DNA from: Rhodanobacter lindaniclasticus
Lineage (GTDB): Bacteria; Pseudomonadota; Gammaproteobacteria; Xanthomonadales; Rhodanobacteraceae
DNA length: 64,000 nt
Direction: 5' to 3'
NCBI RefSeq assembly: GCF_004799035.1
Contig: NZ_MWIO01000025.1
Coordinates: 62,001 to 126,000 of the forward strand
Part shown: one piece after another, positions 50,690 through 59,632 of the stretch
How the letters are laid out: the number at the start of each line of letters is the position of its first letter
How positions within the stretch are numbered: position 1 is the first letter of the stretch
Notes under the pieces: model-generated
Told to the model about the DNA's origin: nothing
The model's database searches: none
What the model saw: only the letters and a program-made list of their open reading frames with translations
Made by a program: the position numbers and the translations under genes

Positions 50690-52211
50690 CGCTATCCCGG
50701 GTGACAGCAGCATCGGTGGAGTGGGCATCGGCGTCGTGCCACCAGCCGCCGCCCATGGCCTGGAACAACGCGGCGGTGTCGACATAGCGACTGGCCTGCG
50801 CCTGCACCAGCGCGATGCGCGCCTGCTGGTCGGCCTGCTCCGCGCCGAGCAGCGACAGGTAGCCGGCGTAGCCGTCCCTGTACTGGCGCTGCGAGAGTTC
50901 CAGGGTGAGTTTGGCCGCGTCCGCGGCCTTGGCCGCCGCCTGCAGGCCTTCGGCATCGTGCTGCAGCGCCGCCAGCGTGTCGGCCACGTTCTGGAACGCG
51001 GTCAGCACGGTGCCGCGGTATGCCTCGGCCGCCTGCACGTAGGCCGCCTTGGCCGCGCGCTCCTGATGCAGCAGGCTGCCGCCCTCGAAGATCGGCGCCG
51101 CCAGATCCGCGCCCAGGCTCCAGAAGCCGGTGCCGCTCTTGAACAACTGCTTGATCGCCAGTGCCGTGCTGCCCGCATTCGCCGTCAACGAAATATTCGG
51201 CAGGCGATTCGCGATCGCCACACCGATCTGCGCGCTGGCCGCGTGCATGTTGGCCTCGGCCTGGCGCACGTCTGGGCGTTGCGCCACCAGGGTCGAGGGC
51301 AGGCTCAGGGGAAGTTGTTGCGGCAACTGCAGGCTGGCCAGGTCAAACGACGGTGGCGCCGCCTCGCCGGGCAGTTCTCCGGCGAGCACGGCCAGCAGAT
51401 GGTTCTGCTGGTCCAGCTGGTTCAGCAGCGGCGGCAGCGTGGCCTGCAACTGCGCCAGCTGCGATTCCTGCGCGGCGAGATCGAGCCGCCCCGCGTAGCC
51501 CTTGTCCAACTGGTAACGCAGCAGTTTGACCATCTTCGCGTTGGTCGCGATCAGCTCGCGGGTCGCGTCGACCTGCGCACGCAGCGAAGCCTGCTGCACC
51601 GCCGCCACCACCACGTTGCTGCTCAGCGTGATGCGCGTGGCCAGCATCTGGAAGCGCACCTCCTGCTGCTGCGCCTTCAGCGATTCCACGTTGCGCCGGT
51701 TCAGGCCGAACACGTCCGGCACGTACGACACGCTGACCTGCGGCGTGAACAGGTTGTACAGGAACGCGTTGTTGCTCGGCACCGGTGCCAGCGCCCCCGG
51801 CGGATCCTGCTCGCGGCTGGCCGACAAGCCCGCGCTGACGCTCGGTGCGTACGCGCCGCGTCCCGCGAACGTGTTCTCGCGCGCCACCGCCAGCGCGGCC
51901 TGGGCTGCCTTGAGGTCGGGGTTGTGCGCCAGCGCCTGCTCGATCAGCGCATCGAGTTCGGCTGAATGAAACAGCGTCCACCACTGCGCGGGAATGTCGC
52001 CGCCGGGAACGAAATGCTGGGCCTGTCCGCCGCCGACGTCGGCGCTGGCGGTCCGTTCCGGCAGCGGTGCGGCCGCCACGCTAGCGACGTCCGGCGCCGC
52101 CGGCCGCTGGAAATCCGGCCCCACCGCACAGCCGCCGATCGCCAGCATCGCGACGACCGCCAGCAGCGATCGCGTCGACCCGCCTGCCCGTCCGATCATC
52201 GCGGCCGTCAT
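50679..52211 (-). CDS. Outer-membrane efflux channel, NodT/OprM-type lipoprotein (510 aa)
   Basis: TolC-like channel subunit. The lipoprotein signal AVVAMLAIGGCAVGPDFQRP shows the typical Cys followed by VGPDF. PAQWWTLFHSAELDALIEQALAHNPDL is the family start, and the two repeats of helical coiled coil with small beta regions follow (second repeat around LVAQRPDVRQAEANM). It is the first gene of the efflux operon. The start at 52211 was chosen as the first ATG giving a proper signal; an ATG 12 bases downstream is also possible. The C-terminal WWHDADAH segment is rich in His and Asp, which may only be incidental. Confidence 0.9.
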   Translation of the reverse strand: MTAAMIGRAGGSTRSLLAVVAMLAIGGCAVGPDFQRPAAPDVASVAAAPLPERTASADVGGGQAQHFVPGGDIPAQWWTLFHSAELDALIEQALAHNPDLKAAQAALAVARENTFAGRGAYAPSVSAGLSASREQDPPGALAPVPSNNAFLYNLFTPQVSVSYVPDVFGLNRRNVESLKAQQQEVRFQMLATRITLSSNVVVAAVQQASLRAQVDATRELIATNAKMVKLLRYQLDKGYAGRLDLAAQESQLAQLQATLPPLLNQLDQQNHLLAVLAGELPGEAAPPSFDLASLQLPQQLPLSLPSTLVAQRPDVRQAEANMHAASAQIGVAIANRLPNISLTANAGSTALAIKQLFKSGTGFWSLGADLAAPIFEGGSLLHQERAAKAAYVQAAEAYRGTVLTAFQNVADTLAALQHDAEGLQAAAKAADAAKLTLELSQRQYRDGYAGYLSLLGAEQADQQARIALVQAQASRYVDTAALFQAMGGGWWHDADAHSTDAAVTRDSDEK

Positions 52212-52435
52212 GTCGACGGTGCCAGCAGACAATCGAACCCCGGGTTTTTCATGTGTGCGCGTCGACGAGGAGGAAGCCTGGCGCAACGATATAACGTACC
52301 AAGCCGGCGCGAAACCCTGCAAGAAATTGCGTCGCGCGACTGCTCCGCCCGGGATTCCGCGCCGGCCGGCAGCAAGGGGCGGCCGGCCCGGCCAGCCGCA
52401 TCAGCGGGCCAGCCGGAGCGGAACCGTGCGGCAAG

Positions 52436-55285
52436 CTAGAACCGCAACGCCACCCCCAGGTTCACCGAGCGGCCATAGCGGTAATAGCCCTGCGACAGCA
52501 GCGGGTTGCCGTTGATGCTGTAGGTCTGCGCCTTGTCCAGCAGGTTCTGGCCGTCGAGGCTGACGCTGATCATGTCGTTGAACTTGTAGGAGACATGCGC
52601 CGTCACCCAGGTGATCGCGTCGGCCTGTTCGTTGTAGCCGGTCCCCAGCACGTTGATCGCGGTTACGAAGCCGTTGGTGCGGTCGGCATTGGCGCCCAGC
52701 GACCACTTGCCCTTTTCGTACATCACGCCCAGCGAGTAGGTCGCCGGGGCGATGCCCTCGAGCGGACGCTGCTCGCCATCCACCCAGCTCGTGGAGAGAT
52801 TGCGCGTGTACTGCGCACGCACGCCGAAACCGTTGTCCCAGAAGTGCTGCAGGCTCAGTTCCAGGCCTTTCACGCGCGCATGGTCGCCGTTGATCGGGCG
52901 CATCACGTTGAACAGGTAGCCGGGCACGCCGATGTCCTGGCCGGTTTCCCAGCTGGTGGTGATCTGGTTGGTGATGCGCTTGTAGAACACGGCCATGCTG
53001 GCGACGGAGTGCTGGGCGAAGTACCACTCCAGCGACAGGTCGCCCTGCGCCGCGCTGTAGGGCTTGAGGTCCGCGTTGCCGCCGTAGACCTGGGTGAACT
53101 CGCCCCACGCGACGCTTTCGGTGGTGTTGGTCGGTGCCAGCTGGTCCACCGCCGGGCGCGCCATGGTCTTGGCGGCGCCGGCGCGCAGTTGCAGCTGGTC
53201 GGTGAAATGCCAGGTGAAGTTGGCCGAGGGCAGCAGGTAGCTGTAGCTCGCGTCCTGGACCACCGGCGTGGGCGCCGCGTACTCGGCGGTGTAGTTGAAC
53301 GCGCCGTTCTCGGTGATGCTCAGGATCTTCGCGTCCCAGGCCTGGGCGCGGGTATCGGTCTGCACCAGGCGCACGCCGACGTCGCCTTCCCAGCGATCCC
53401 CGGACATGTCCGCCTGCACGTAGAACGCATTGGTCTTCTCGCTCACGCGGTAGCTCTGCAGCGGGTTCCACTGCGGGCCGGCCAGGGCGTAGTCGTACGG
53501 CGTGCCGTCCGGCCGCAGGTTGCCGTTGTAGGCCTGCAGCCGGGCCAGGTAGTTGGGCACGTCGAAGGCGAGGAAGCTGCGCGGGAAGCTGCTGCCCACC
53601 CCCGACATGAAGTGCGGCAGGTGGAAGGAGTGCGAGATCACGTTGCCGCCGAGGTCGGCCACGTTGATGGCGTTGTCCTCGGAGTAGTAGTCGGCGCCGC
53701 CGTTGAGCGTGTTGTTGACCAGGTCGCGCGACTTCTCGCGCTCGGTGCGGGTCACGCCGAAGCGCAGGTTGTCCACGCCCCACTTGCCGACGAACAGCTT
53801 GCCGGCCACGGTGCCGCCGGTGATCTCGTCGCGGATGTTGTCGCCGCTCAGCTCCATGTAGTGCGTGTTGAAGTCCGAGTCGCTGAACTGCCCGCTGGCG
53901 AGGCCCGAGACGAGGTCGCGGCCATCGTCGAACTTCACGTCGACGTTGGGCACCGCATACGGCCCGAGGGTGATGCGCGCCGTGTTGGGCTGGTTCATGC
54001 GCAGCACGACGTAGGTGTCCTGGCCGCCGGAGCGGCGCTCCGAGGTGGAGCGGTACAGGTCGCCGGTCAGGGTGAGGTCGTCGGTGGCCTTCCACTCGCC
54101 GTTGATGCCGTACAGCGCGGTGTCGACGACGCGGTACTGGGTCTGGTTGAGCAGCTCCGGATTGAGCCGCAGCTCCGGGTCCGGGTTGTCCATGGTGAAG
54201 CCGGTGACGATGCCGTTCTGCACGGTGATGTCGGACCAGCGGCCCGGCGCGAACAGCGGGTAGTAGGACTGCTGGTAGGACACCTGCGGCGAATCCAGGC
54301 GCGTCTTCAACCCGTCCACCACGATGCGCACCCGATCGCTCGGACGCCACTCGATCTTGCCGGAGTAGGCGGTGCGCTTCTTGTCCTCCAGGATCGAGCC
54401 GACGCGGAACTGGCCCGGCGCGATCAGGCCGTAGTCTTCCGGGTCCAGCTCGCCGTTGCCGTTGAGGTCGATGTTGCCGCCCCAGGCATTGCCGTACCAG
54501 TCGGGATCATTGGGGTCCGGGTTGCGCGTCCAGCCGCCATCGTTGCCGGCGACGTCCGTGCGATCCCTGCGCTTGGCCTTGACCACGCCCAGCAGCACGC
54601 CGACGGTGTCGTTGGCGAAGGTGTTGCTGTAGGCGGCCGAAAACTTGTGTCCGTTGAGTTCGGACATCTGGTTGCGGTCGCCCTCCAGGCGCACGATGCC
54701 GTGCTGCCCCGGCTGGTCGAACGGACTGGCCGAGCGCAGGTTGATCAGGCCGCCGATCGCCCCCTCGGTCAGCGAGGCCTGCGCGCCCTTGATCACGTCG
54801 GCGCCGTTGATCACGTCGGCCGGCAGGACGTCGAAGGCGAAGTCGCGACCGGCGCCGTCGGTGGCCAGGATGCGGCCGTTGAACGTGGTCAGGGTGAATT
54901 CGGGGCCGAGGCCGCGCACGCTGACCTTCTGCCCCTCGCCGCCGGCCGTGCGCGAGATGGCCACGCCGGTGATGTGGCTGAGCGAGTCGGCCACGTTGTC
55001 GTCGGGGAACATGCCCAGCTCGAGCGCGCTGATCGAATCCTGCACGGTCGCGGCATCGCGCTTGAGCTCGGTCGAGCGCGCCATGCTGCCCCGTTCGCCG
55101 GTGACCACCACGGTCGCCAGCTCGGTGGCGGCGCGCGGCGTGGCTTGTTCAACCGGGACGGCTTGGGGACTCTGCGTCGTGGCGGCGCTGGCAGGCGCTG
55201 TCTGGGAGAACGCCGTCGCCGGTATCAGCAGAGCCAGGGCGACGGCACAAGACAGTGTGTTTCGGTGAAAGGGGGCGGCGTTCAA
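52436..55285 (-). CDS. TonB-dependent receptor of the TonB-Xanth-Caul type, GalNAc/galactoside locus (949 aa)
   Basis: Has a signal peptide (to about 28, ATAFSQ), a TonB-box-like ELATVVVTGERGS, and a plug (about 60-190) with the subgroup-typical ALELGMFPDDNVADSLSHIT, VSVRGLGPEF and GADVIKGAQASLTEGAIGG. A large barrel follows, ending GVALRF. This subgroup mostly imports oligosaccharides. The start is taken as TTG 55285 because AGGAGAG lies 6-7 bases upstream and a clean signal peptide follows. It diverges from the AgaR-like gene across CGAAA repeats, so it is probably induced by the amino sugar and brings in the substrate of the GH36 enzyme. Confidence 0.9.
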   Translation of the reverse strand: MNAAPFHRNTLSCAVALALLIPATAFSQTAPASAATTQSPQAVPVEQATPRAATELATVVVTGERGSMARSTELKRDAATVQDSISALELGMFPDDNVADSLSHITGVAISRTAGGEGQKVSVRGLGPEFTLTTFNGRILATDGAGRDFAFDVLPADVINGADVIKGAQASLTEGAIGGLINLRSASPFDQPGQHGIVRLEGDRNQMSELNGHKFSAAYSNTFANDTVGVLLGVVKAKRRDRTDVAGNDGGWTRNPDPNDPDWYGNAWGGNIDLNGNGELDPEDYGLIAPGQFRVGSILEDKKRTAYSGKIEWRPSDRVRIVVDGLKTRLDSPQVSYQQSYYPLFAPGRWSDITVQNGIVTGFTMDNPDPELRLNPELLNQTQYRVVDTALYGINGEWKATDDLTLTGDLYRSTSERRSGGQDTYVVLRMNQPNTARITLGPYAVPNVDVKFDDGRDLVSGLASGQFSDSDFNTHYMELSGDNIRDEITGGTVAGKLFVGKWGVDNLRFGVTRTEREKSRDLVNNTLNGGADYYSEDNAINVADLGGNVISHSFHLPHFMSGVGSSFPRSFLAFDVPNYLARLQAYNGNLRPDGTPYDYALAGPQWNPLQSYRVSEKTNAFYVQADMSGDRWEGDVGVRLVQTDTRAQAWDAKILSITENGAFNYTAEYAAPTPVVQDASYSYLLPSANFTWHFTDQLQLRAGAAKTMARPAVDQLAPTNTTESVAWGEFTQVYGGNADLKPYSAAQGDLSLEWYFAQHSVASMAVFYKRITNQITTSWETGQDIGVPGYLFNVMRPINGDHARVKGLELSLQHFWDNGFGVRAQYTRNLSTSWVDGEQRPLEGIAPATYSLGVMYEKGKWSLGANADRTNGFVTAINVLGTGYNEQADAITWVTAHVSYKFNDMISVSLDGQNLLDKAQTYSINGNPLLSQGYYRYGRSVNLGVALRF

Positions 55286-55328
55286 GGGCTCTCTCCTGGG
55301 GGCGCGATGGCGGACCTTGCATCTAAAC

Positions 55329-55386
55329 AACGAAACCGAGCCTATAACATGTTTCGTTTAGCATCAATAGCGAAATACAACGAAAT
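55329..55386. promoter_or_regulatory. CGAAA-repeat operator region, copy 1 (receptor / agaR)
   Basis: CGAAA occurs at 55331, 55371 and 55381, and as its complement TTTCG at 55352-55356, within 58 bases of AT-rich DNA. CATAAT at 55391 may be a -10 for the regulator gene. AgaR-type DeoR regulators of other Gammaproteobacteria bind CGAAA/TTTCG repeats, and a similar cluster lies before the GH36 operon. Confidence 0.6.
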
Positions 55387-55420
55387 GCGGCATAATTTCT
55401 CCATCCGTCGGAACTCCCCC

Positions 55421-56203
55421 ATGGCCGCCACTCGCGATACCAGTCAACGACGCCTCCAGATCAGCGAACTCGTCCGCCAGCAGGGAAGCGTCCAGGTCAG
55501 CAGGCTGGCCGACCGCTTCGGCGTGAGTGCGCAGACCGTGCGCAAGGATCTGCGCTACCTGGCCGAGCGCGGCGTGATGGCGCGGGCCTACGGCGGCGCG
55601 ATCGACAGCGGCGTGATCGGCAACGGCACCCCTGCCGAGCCCAATTACGAAGCGAAAAGCACCAGCTACCTCGCCGAGAAGCGCCGCATCGGCGTGCGCG
55701 CCGCGACCCTGATCAAGCCCGGCGACACCGTCGCCATCGACTCCGGCACCACGGCGATCCAGCTGGCCAAGGCGCTGCCGGACATCGACATCACCGTGGT
55801 CACCAACGACTACGGCGTGCTGACCGCGCTGGCAGCCAAGCCCAACATCAACCTCGTCATGCTCGGCGGCGAATTGCGTCGGCGCAACATGGCGTTCTAC
55901 GGTGGGTTGACGGTCGAGGCGCTGGACGCGCTGCACGTGGACAAGCTGTTCCTCGGCGTGGACGGTTTCGACCTGGAGCGCGGCATCACCACCCATTACG
56001 AGCCCGAGGCCCTGCTCAATCGCAAGATGGTGGAGGCCGCGCGCGTGGTCATCTCCATCACCGACAGTTCCAAATTCGGCAAGGTCTGCCTGCACCGCAT
56101 CATCCCCGTCACCGCGTTGAACATGCTGATCACGGACACCGGCGCACCCGAGGACATCATCCAGGCCAGCCACCAGCTCGGATTCGAGCTGTTGTTGGCC
56201 TGA
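55421..56203 (+). CDS. agaR: DeoR-family regulator, AgaR-like (260 aa)
   Basis: The N-terminal DeoR helix-turn-helix (RRLQISELVRQQGSVQVSRL, ADRFGVSAQTVRKDLRYLAE) and the conserved RAYGGAI hinge are followed by the sugar-phosphate sensor domain (IAIDSGTTAIQLAKAL-like start, LGGELRRRNMAFYGG, FLGVDGFDLERGITTH). Both this protein and its location in an aga-type locus with CGAAA operators indicate control by a galactosamine or tagatose phosphate. ATG 55421 is preferred; an in-frame ATG at 55385 would place the start inside the operator region. Confidence 0.85.
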   Translation: MAATRDTSQRRLQISELVRQQGSVQVSRLADRFGVSAQTVRKDLRYLAERGVMARAYGGAIDSGVIGNGTPAEPNYEAKSTSYLAEKRRIGVRAATLIKPGDTVAIDSGTTAIQLAKALPDIDITVVTNDYGVLTALAAKPNINLVMLGGELRRRNMAFYGGLTVEALDALHVDKLFLGVDGFDLERGITTHYEPEALLNRKMVEAARVVISITDSSKFGKVCLHRIIPVTALNMLITDTGAPEDIIQASHQLGFELLLA

Positions 56204-56207
56204 GACT

Positions 56208-56299
56208 CGGGATTCGGAAAAGCCGGAGCATCGCCCTCGGCGGGCCGACGCAGCACTGGCGCCCTGATGCTTCTGCCGATCCCGAATCCCCAATCCCCG
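56208..56299. repeat. GGGATTCGG-flanked imperfect palindrome
   Basis: CGGGATTCGG near 56208-56217 and CCCGAATCCC at 56281-56290 are complementary, with an inner GCATC (56228) / GATGC (56266) pair. It fills the space between the converging agaR and amidohydrolase genes and uses the same heptamer as the tandem repeat at 28415-28456. It may also end transcription from both sides. Confidence 0.65.
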
Positions 56300-56303
56300 A
56301 CCT

Positions 56304-57410
56304 CTATCTACCCGACCGGGCAAAGACCCGCCGGGCATTGGCGTAGTAGATCTTGTCGATCACCGCACGCGGCAGCGCCAAGCCCGGCACGTCGGCGCCG
56401 ATCATGTCCACGTGCTGCGACTCGCCGGTCGCCAGATACCGCCAGTCCGAGACCCACGCGGCATGCGCCTCGCGCCTGAATTCGGCGGGGTCGGCATCGG
56501 GGCCGTAGGTCAGGTCGGTGCCGTACAGAAGCCGGTCCTGGTAGCGGATGAAGAAGTTGCGCACCTTCTCGCGGTCGCGCACCGACTGGTACTGCACCTG
56601 ACTCATGCGCGCGGCCATGTCCACGCTGGCATCGGGGAAACGATCGAGGAAGGCGGCGATGCGGTCGACGTCGTATTCCAGGCTGGCCAGATGCGCGCCG
56701 ACGAAACGCAGCTTCGAATGCGCGGCCACGAAGCGGTCGCGCACCGCCATCAACTCCTCGTAACGCGGCATCTCCGGATGCAGGTACATGTAGTACTCCG
56801 GATGCTTGCTGAAGTACTCGCGGTCGTTGTCGGTGGTCATCTGGTCCAGCGGCAACCAGCAGTTGCGCGGCTCGCCCTGGTGGTCGATCAGGGCCACGCC
56901 GAGCGCGCGCACCTGCTCGGCCACGGGCGCCAGGCCCGGATCGTCGAGCATGATCAGCTTGCCGTCGGCGCCCCGCTCCGCGAGGCCCACGTTCTTCCAG
57001 ACTTTCACTGCCAGGGCACCGGCCGCGACGTCGCGGGCAAGTTTCGCGTCGACGCGATCGGCCCAGCCCGGCGTGCCGAACCCCTTCATCGAGAACGTGG
57101 TGGCCCAATGGAAACGGGTCGGGTCCCTGGCTGCCAGCGCCAGGGCGGCCGCGTGCTGCCGCGCGATGCTCGGGAAGTCGGGATAGTCGACGTTGATCGA
57201 CAGCAGCTCGAAACCGTCCGCGCGCGCCTGTTCGAGGAACGCCGGATCAGGCGTGTTGGCGTGGACGTGGGCGTCGAACTTGCGTACCTGGCTGAAGTCG
57301 GCCATCGAATAACTTTCCGCGTCATTCCGGCCCGGCATCGCGCAGGCGGCGGAAAAGGCTGCCGCGACGGCCAACAGAGCAACGGCAACGGGACGCAAGA
57401 TCGTGTTCAT
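56304..57410 (-). CDS. Exported amidohydrolase (Amidohydro_2, TIM-barrel, 368 aa)
   Basis: A lipoprotein-like signal (AVAAAFSAACAMPG) is followed by a metal-dependent TIM barrel of the amidohydrolase-2 type. It has the N-terminal HxH motif in KFDAHVHANTPD, a conserved Lys (ALAVKVWKNVG), His in LIDHQGEPRN and VGAHLASLEYD, and a terminal Asp in LLYGTDLTYGPD. Members include decarboxylases and lactonases, so the reaction is not defined. It is not a NagA/AgaA deacetylase. It is transcribed away from the GH36 gene across the second CGAAA cluster, suggesting a role in the same sugar pathway, for example sugar lactone hydrolysis (inference). Confidence 0.8.
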   Translation of the reverse strand: MNTILRPVAVALLAVAAAFSAACAMPGRNDAESYSMADFSQVRKFDAHVHANTPDPAFLEQARADGFELLSINVDYPDFPSIARQHAAALALAARDPTRFHWATTFSMKGFGTPGWADRVDAKLARDVAAGALAVKVWKNVGLAERGADGKLIMLDDPGLAPVAEQVRALGVALIDHQGEPRNCWLPLDQMTTDNDREYFSKHPEYYMYLHPEMPRYEELMAVRDRFVAAHSKLRFVGAHLASLEYDVDRIAAFLDRFPDASVDMAARMSQVQYQSVRDREKVRNFFIRYQDRLLYGTDLTYGPDADPAEFRREAHAAWVSDWRYLATGESQHVDMIGADVPGLALPRAVIDKIYYANARRVFARSGR

Positions 57411-57427
57411 CGGCCCACCTTGACAAT

Positions 57428-57465
57428 ATAACGAAACATTTCCGAACCATATCGAAACGAAACGC
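57428..57465. promoter_or_regulatory. CGAAA-repeat operator region, copy 2 (amidohydrolase / GH36)
   Basis: ACGAAAC (57431), CCGAAC (57442) and the direct repeat CGAAACGAAAC (57453-57463) lie between the divergent amidohydrolase and GH36 genes. The spacing and core match copy 1 before the regulator. Likely AgaR site. Confidence 0.6.
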
Positions 57466-57523
57466 TTGCATCAAGAGCAACGGGTGACGCAGAATCGGGA
57501 CGACGTCTCAAGAGGAATTCGCC

Positions 57524-59632
57524 ATGCGCCCGATCGGACGCCGCACGGTATTGAAGCTCGTGGCCGGCAGCGTAGCCGGTGGTGCGGCGTGGCTCATGCT
57601 GCCGAAGGCGCTGGCGGCGTCCCGGTCCGGTACCGCCAATGTTGCCGGCGGCCCCGGTGCCACGGCCGGCGATGCGGTACTGGCGATCGCCTTCGATCGC
57701 CGCCTGCACACACGCCTGGTGGTCCGCGGCAAGCCGCTCACGCCATGGCAGCCCAGCGAGAGCCTGCTGCTGGCCGATGGCGCGGTCGACGACTTCGTCA
57801 TCACCGGCCACCGGGAACGACCCATCGCCGATGCGCGTCACGGCAACGGTCATCAGGCGATCGTCACCGGTCGTTCCGGCCAGCTGGAAAAGGAAGTGGC
57901 GCTGACCTTCTTCGACGATCTTCCCGGCTTCGCGGTGCTGCAGACGCGCTACCGCAACCTGGGCAGCACCGCCGTGCAGGTTGCCGGCTGGCGCAATGCC
58001 GCGCATGAACTGGCCGAGGCGCCCGGCGGTTTCTGGAGTTTCTCCGGCACTACCCACACCGATCGCCGCGACTGGGTGCAGCCGATGGCCGCCGGGTTCG
58101 ACCAGCGCAACACGCTGGCGATGGATTCGTCCGACTACGGCGGCGGCACGCCGGTGGCCAATATCTGGCGCCGCGACATCGGCCTGGCGGTCGGTCACGT
58201 GGAACCGGTGGTGCGTCCGCTGGATCTGCCGGTGCGCAAGACCGCTGGCGGTGCGCATATCGCGGTCGAGTCGGTGCAGGCATCGACCTTGGCGCCCGGC
58301 CAGACCCTGGTCACCGAACGCACCTTCCTGGCGGTCCACACCGGCGATCATTTCGCACCGCTGCTGCAATATCGACAGTACATGCAGGCCGAGGGCCTGG
58401 AAGCGCCGCGGGCTCCGGAATCGGCCTTCGCGCCGGTGTGGTGCGCGTGGGGCTACGGTCGCGACTTCACCGTCAAGCAGGTCCTCGACACGCTGCCGAA
58501 GGCGCGCGAGCTGGGCTTCGGCTGGGTGGTGATGGACGACGGCTGGCAGACCAACGAAGGCGACTGGCGCATCGACAAGCGCAAGTTCCCGCGCGGCGAG
58601 GCCGACATGCGCGACTTCACCGCGAAGATACGCGCCGAGGGCATGCATCCGCGTCTGTGGATCGCGCCGCTGGCCGCCGACCCGGGCAGCGACGTGCTGC
58701 ACGACCACCCCGACATGCTGCTGCTGGACAAGGACGGCGGCTTCCAGAAGATCACCTGGTGGAATGCGCTCACCCAGTGCCCGGCCTACCAGCCCACCGT
58801 CGACTTCTACGTGGCCCTGGTGAAGAAGGTGATCGGCGACTGGGGCTTCGAAGGCATCAAGTTCGACGGCCAGCACCTCAATGCCGTGGCGCCCTGCTAC
58901 AACCCCGCGCACAAGCATGCGCATCCGAGCGATTCGGTCGAAGGCCTGGCCACGTTCTGGCAGGCCATCCACCGGGCGGCGCACGAGGCCAACCCGCGGG
59001 CGGTGGTCGAGCTGTGCCCCTGCGGCACCGCGTTCGATTTCCACAACCTGCCGGCGACCGACCAGTACCCGGCGTCCGATCCGACCTCTTCCTGGCAGGT
59101 GCGCAGCAAGGGCAAGAGCATGAAGGCGCTGATGGGCTCGCTCAGCAGCTATGCGGGCGACCACGTGGAACTGTCCGACCGCGGCGACGATTTCGCCTCC
59201 ACCGTCGGCATCGGCGCGATTCCCTCCACCAAGTTCACCTGGCCGAAGGACACCGAGCATCCCTCCGAGCCGCTGCCGCCGGGCGGCCTGGTGCTCACCG
59301 CGGAGAAGGAAGCGCTGTGGCGCAAGTGGGTGGCCTTGTACAAGCAGCACATGCTGCCCAAGGGCGAATACCTGGGCACGCTTTACGACATCGGCTTCGA
59401 CAGGCCCGAGGCGCACGCCATCGCCAAGGACGGGGCGATGTACTACGCCTTCTACGCCGACCAGTTCAAGGGCAAGGTGCCGTTGCGCGGGCTGGGCGCC
59501 GGACGCTACAAGGTGCGCGACCTGTTCAACGACGTCGACCTTGGCGAGGTGGATGCCAGCGAGGCGAACCTGCCGGTGGCGTTCAGGCACTTCGTGTTGC
59601 TGCAGGCCACGCCACTGGGGACGCCGGCATGA
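57524..59632 (+). CDS. GH36-type alpha-galactosidase/alpha-N-acetylgalactosaminidase, Tat-exported (702 aa)
   Basis: A twin-arginine signal (GRRTVLKLVAGSVAGGAAWL) precedes an N-terminal beta-supersandwich domain and a TIM barrel. The barrel start PVWCAWGYGRDFTVKQVLD, WVVMDDGWQTNEGDW, and the nucleophile Asp448 in GIKFDGQHLNA are in the GH36 pattern; the acid/base is probably in DQYPASDP. GH36 includes both alpha-galactosidases and alpha-N-acetylgalactosaminidases. The downstream AgaS and sugar kinase favour the latter. AGAGGA lies 8 bases before the ATG. It is coupled to the transporter gene by ATGA. It acts on host or bacterial glycan ends in the periplasm (inference). Confidence 0.88.
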   Translation: MRPIGRRTVLKLVAGSVAGGAAWLMLPKALAASRSGTANVAGGPGATAGDAVLAIAFDRRLHTRLVVRGKPLTPWQPSESLLLADGAVDDFVITGHRERPIADARHGNGHQAIVTGRSGQLEKEVALTFFDDLPGFAVLQTRYRNLGSTAVQVAGWRNAAHELAEAPGGFWSFSGTTHTDRRDWVQPMAAGFDQRNTLAMDSSDYGGGTPVANIWRRDIGLAVGHVEPVVRPLDLPVRKTAGGAHIAVESVQASTLAPGQTLVTERTFLAVHTGDHFAPLLQYRQYMQAEGLEAPRAPESAFAPVWCAWGYGRDFTVKQVLDTLPKARELGFGWVVMDDGWQTNEGDWRIDKRKFPRGEADMRDFTAKIRAEGMHPRLWIAPLAADPGSDVLHDHPDMLLLDKDGGFQKITWWNALTQCPAYQPTVDFYVALVKKVIGDWGFEGIKFDGQHLNAVAPCYNPAHKHAHPSDSVEGLATFWQAIHRAAHEANPRAVVELCPCGTAFDFHNLPATDQYPASDPTSSWQVRSKGKSMKALMGSLSSYAGDHVELSDRGDDFASTVGIGAIPSTKFTWPKDTEHPSEPLPPGGLVLTAEKEALWRKWVALYKQHMLPKGEYLGTLYDIGFDRPEAHAIAKDGAMYYAFYADQFKGKVPLRGLGAGRYKVRDLFNDVDLGEVDASEANLPVAFRHFVLLQATPLGTPA

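Noticed and set aside
52595-55420. Long plus-strand open frame running into the AgaR-like regulator
   Set aside because: The upstream part is antisense to the TonB receptor and crosses the operator region. Only the part from 55421 has DeoR-family sequence.
56304-57410. The missing GalNAc-6-phosphate deacetylase of the GalNAc locus
   Set aside because: The protein is exported and of the amidohydrolase-2 type. A cytosolic NagA/AgaA-type deacetylase would be needed, and its motifs are absent.
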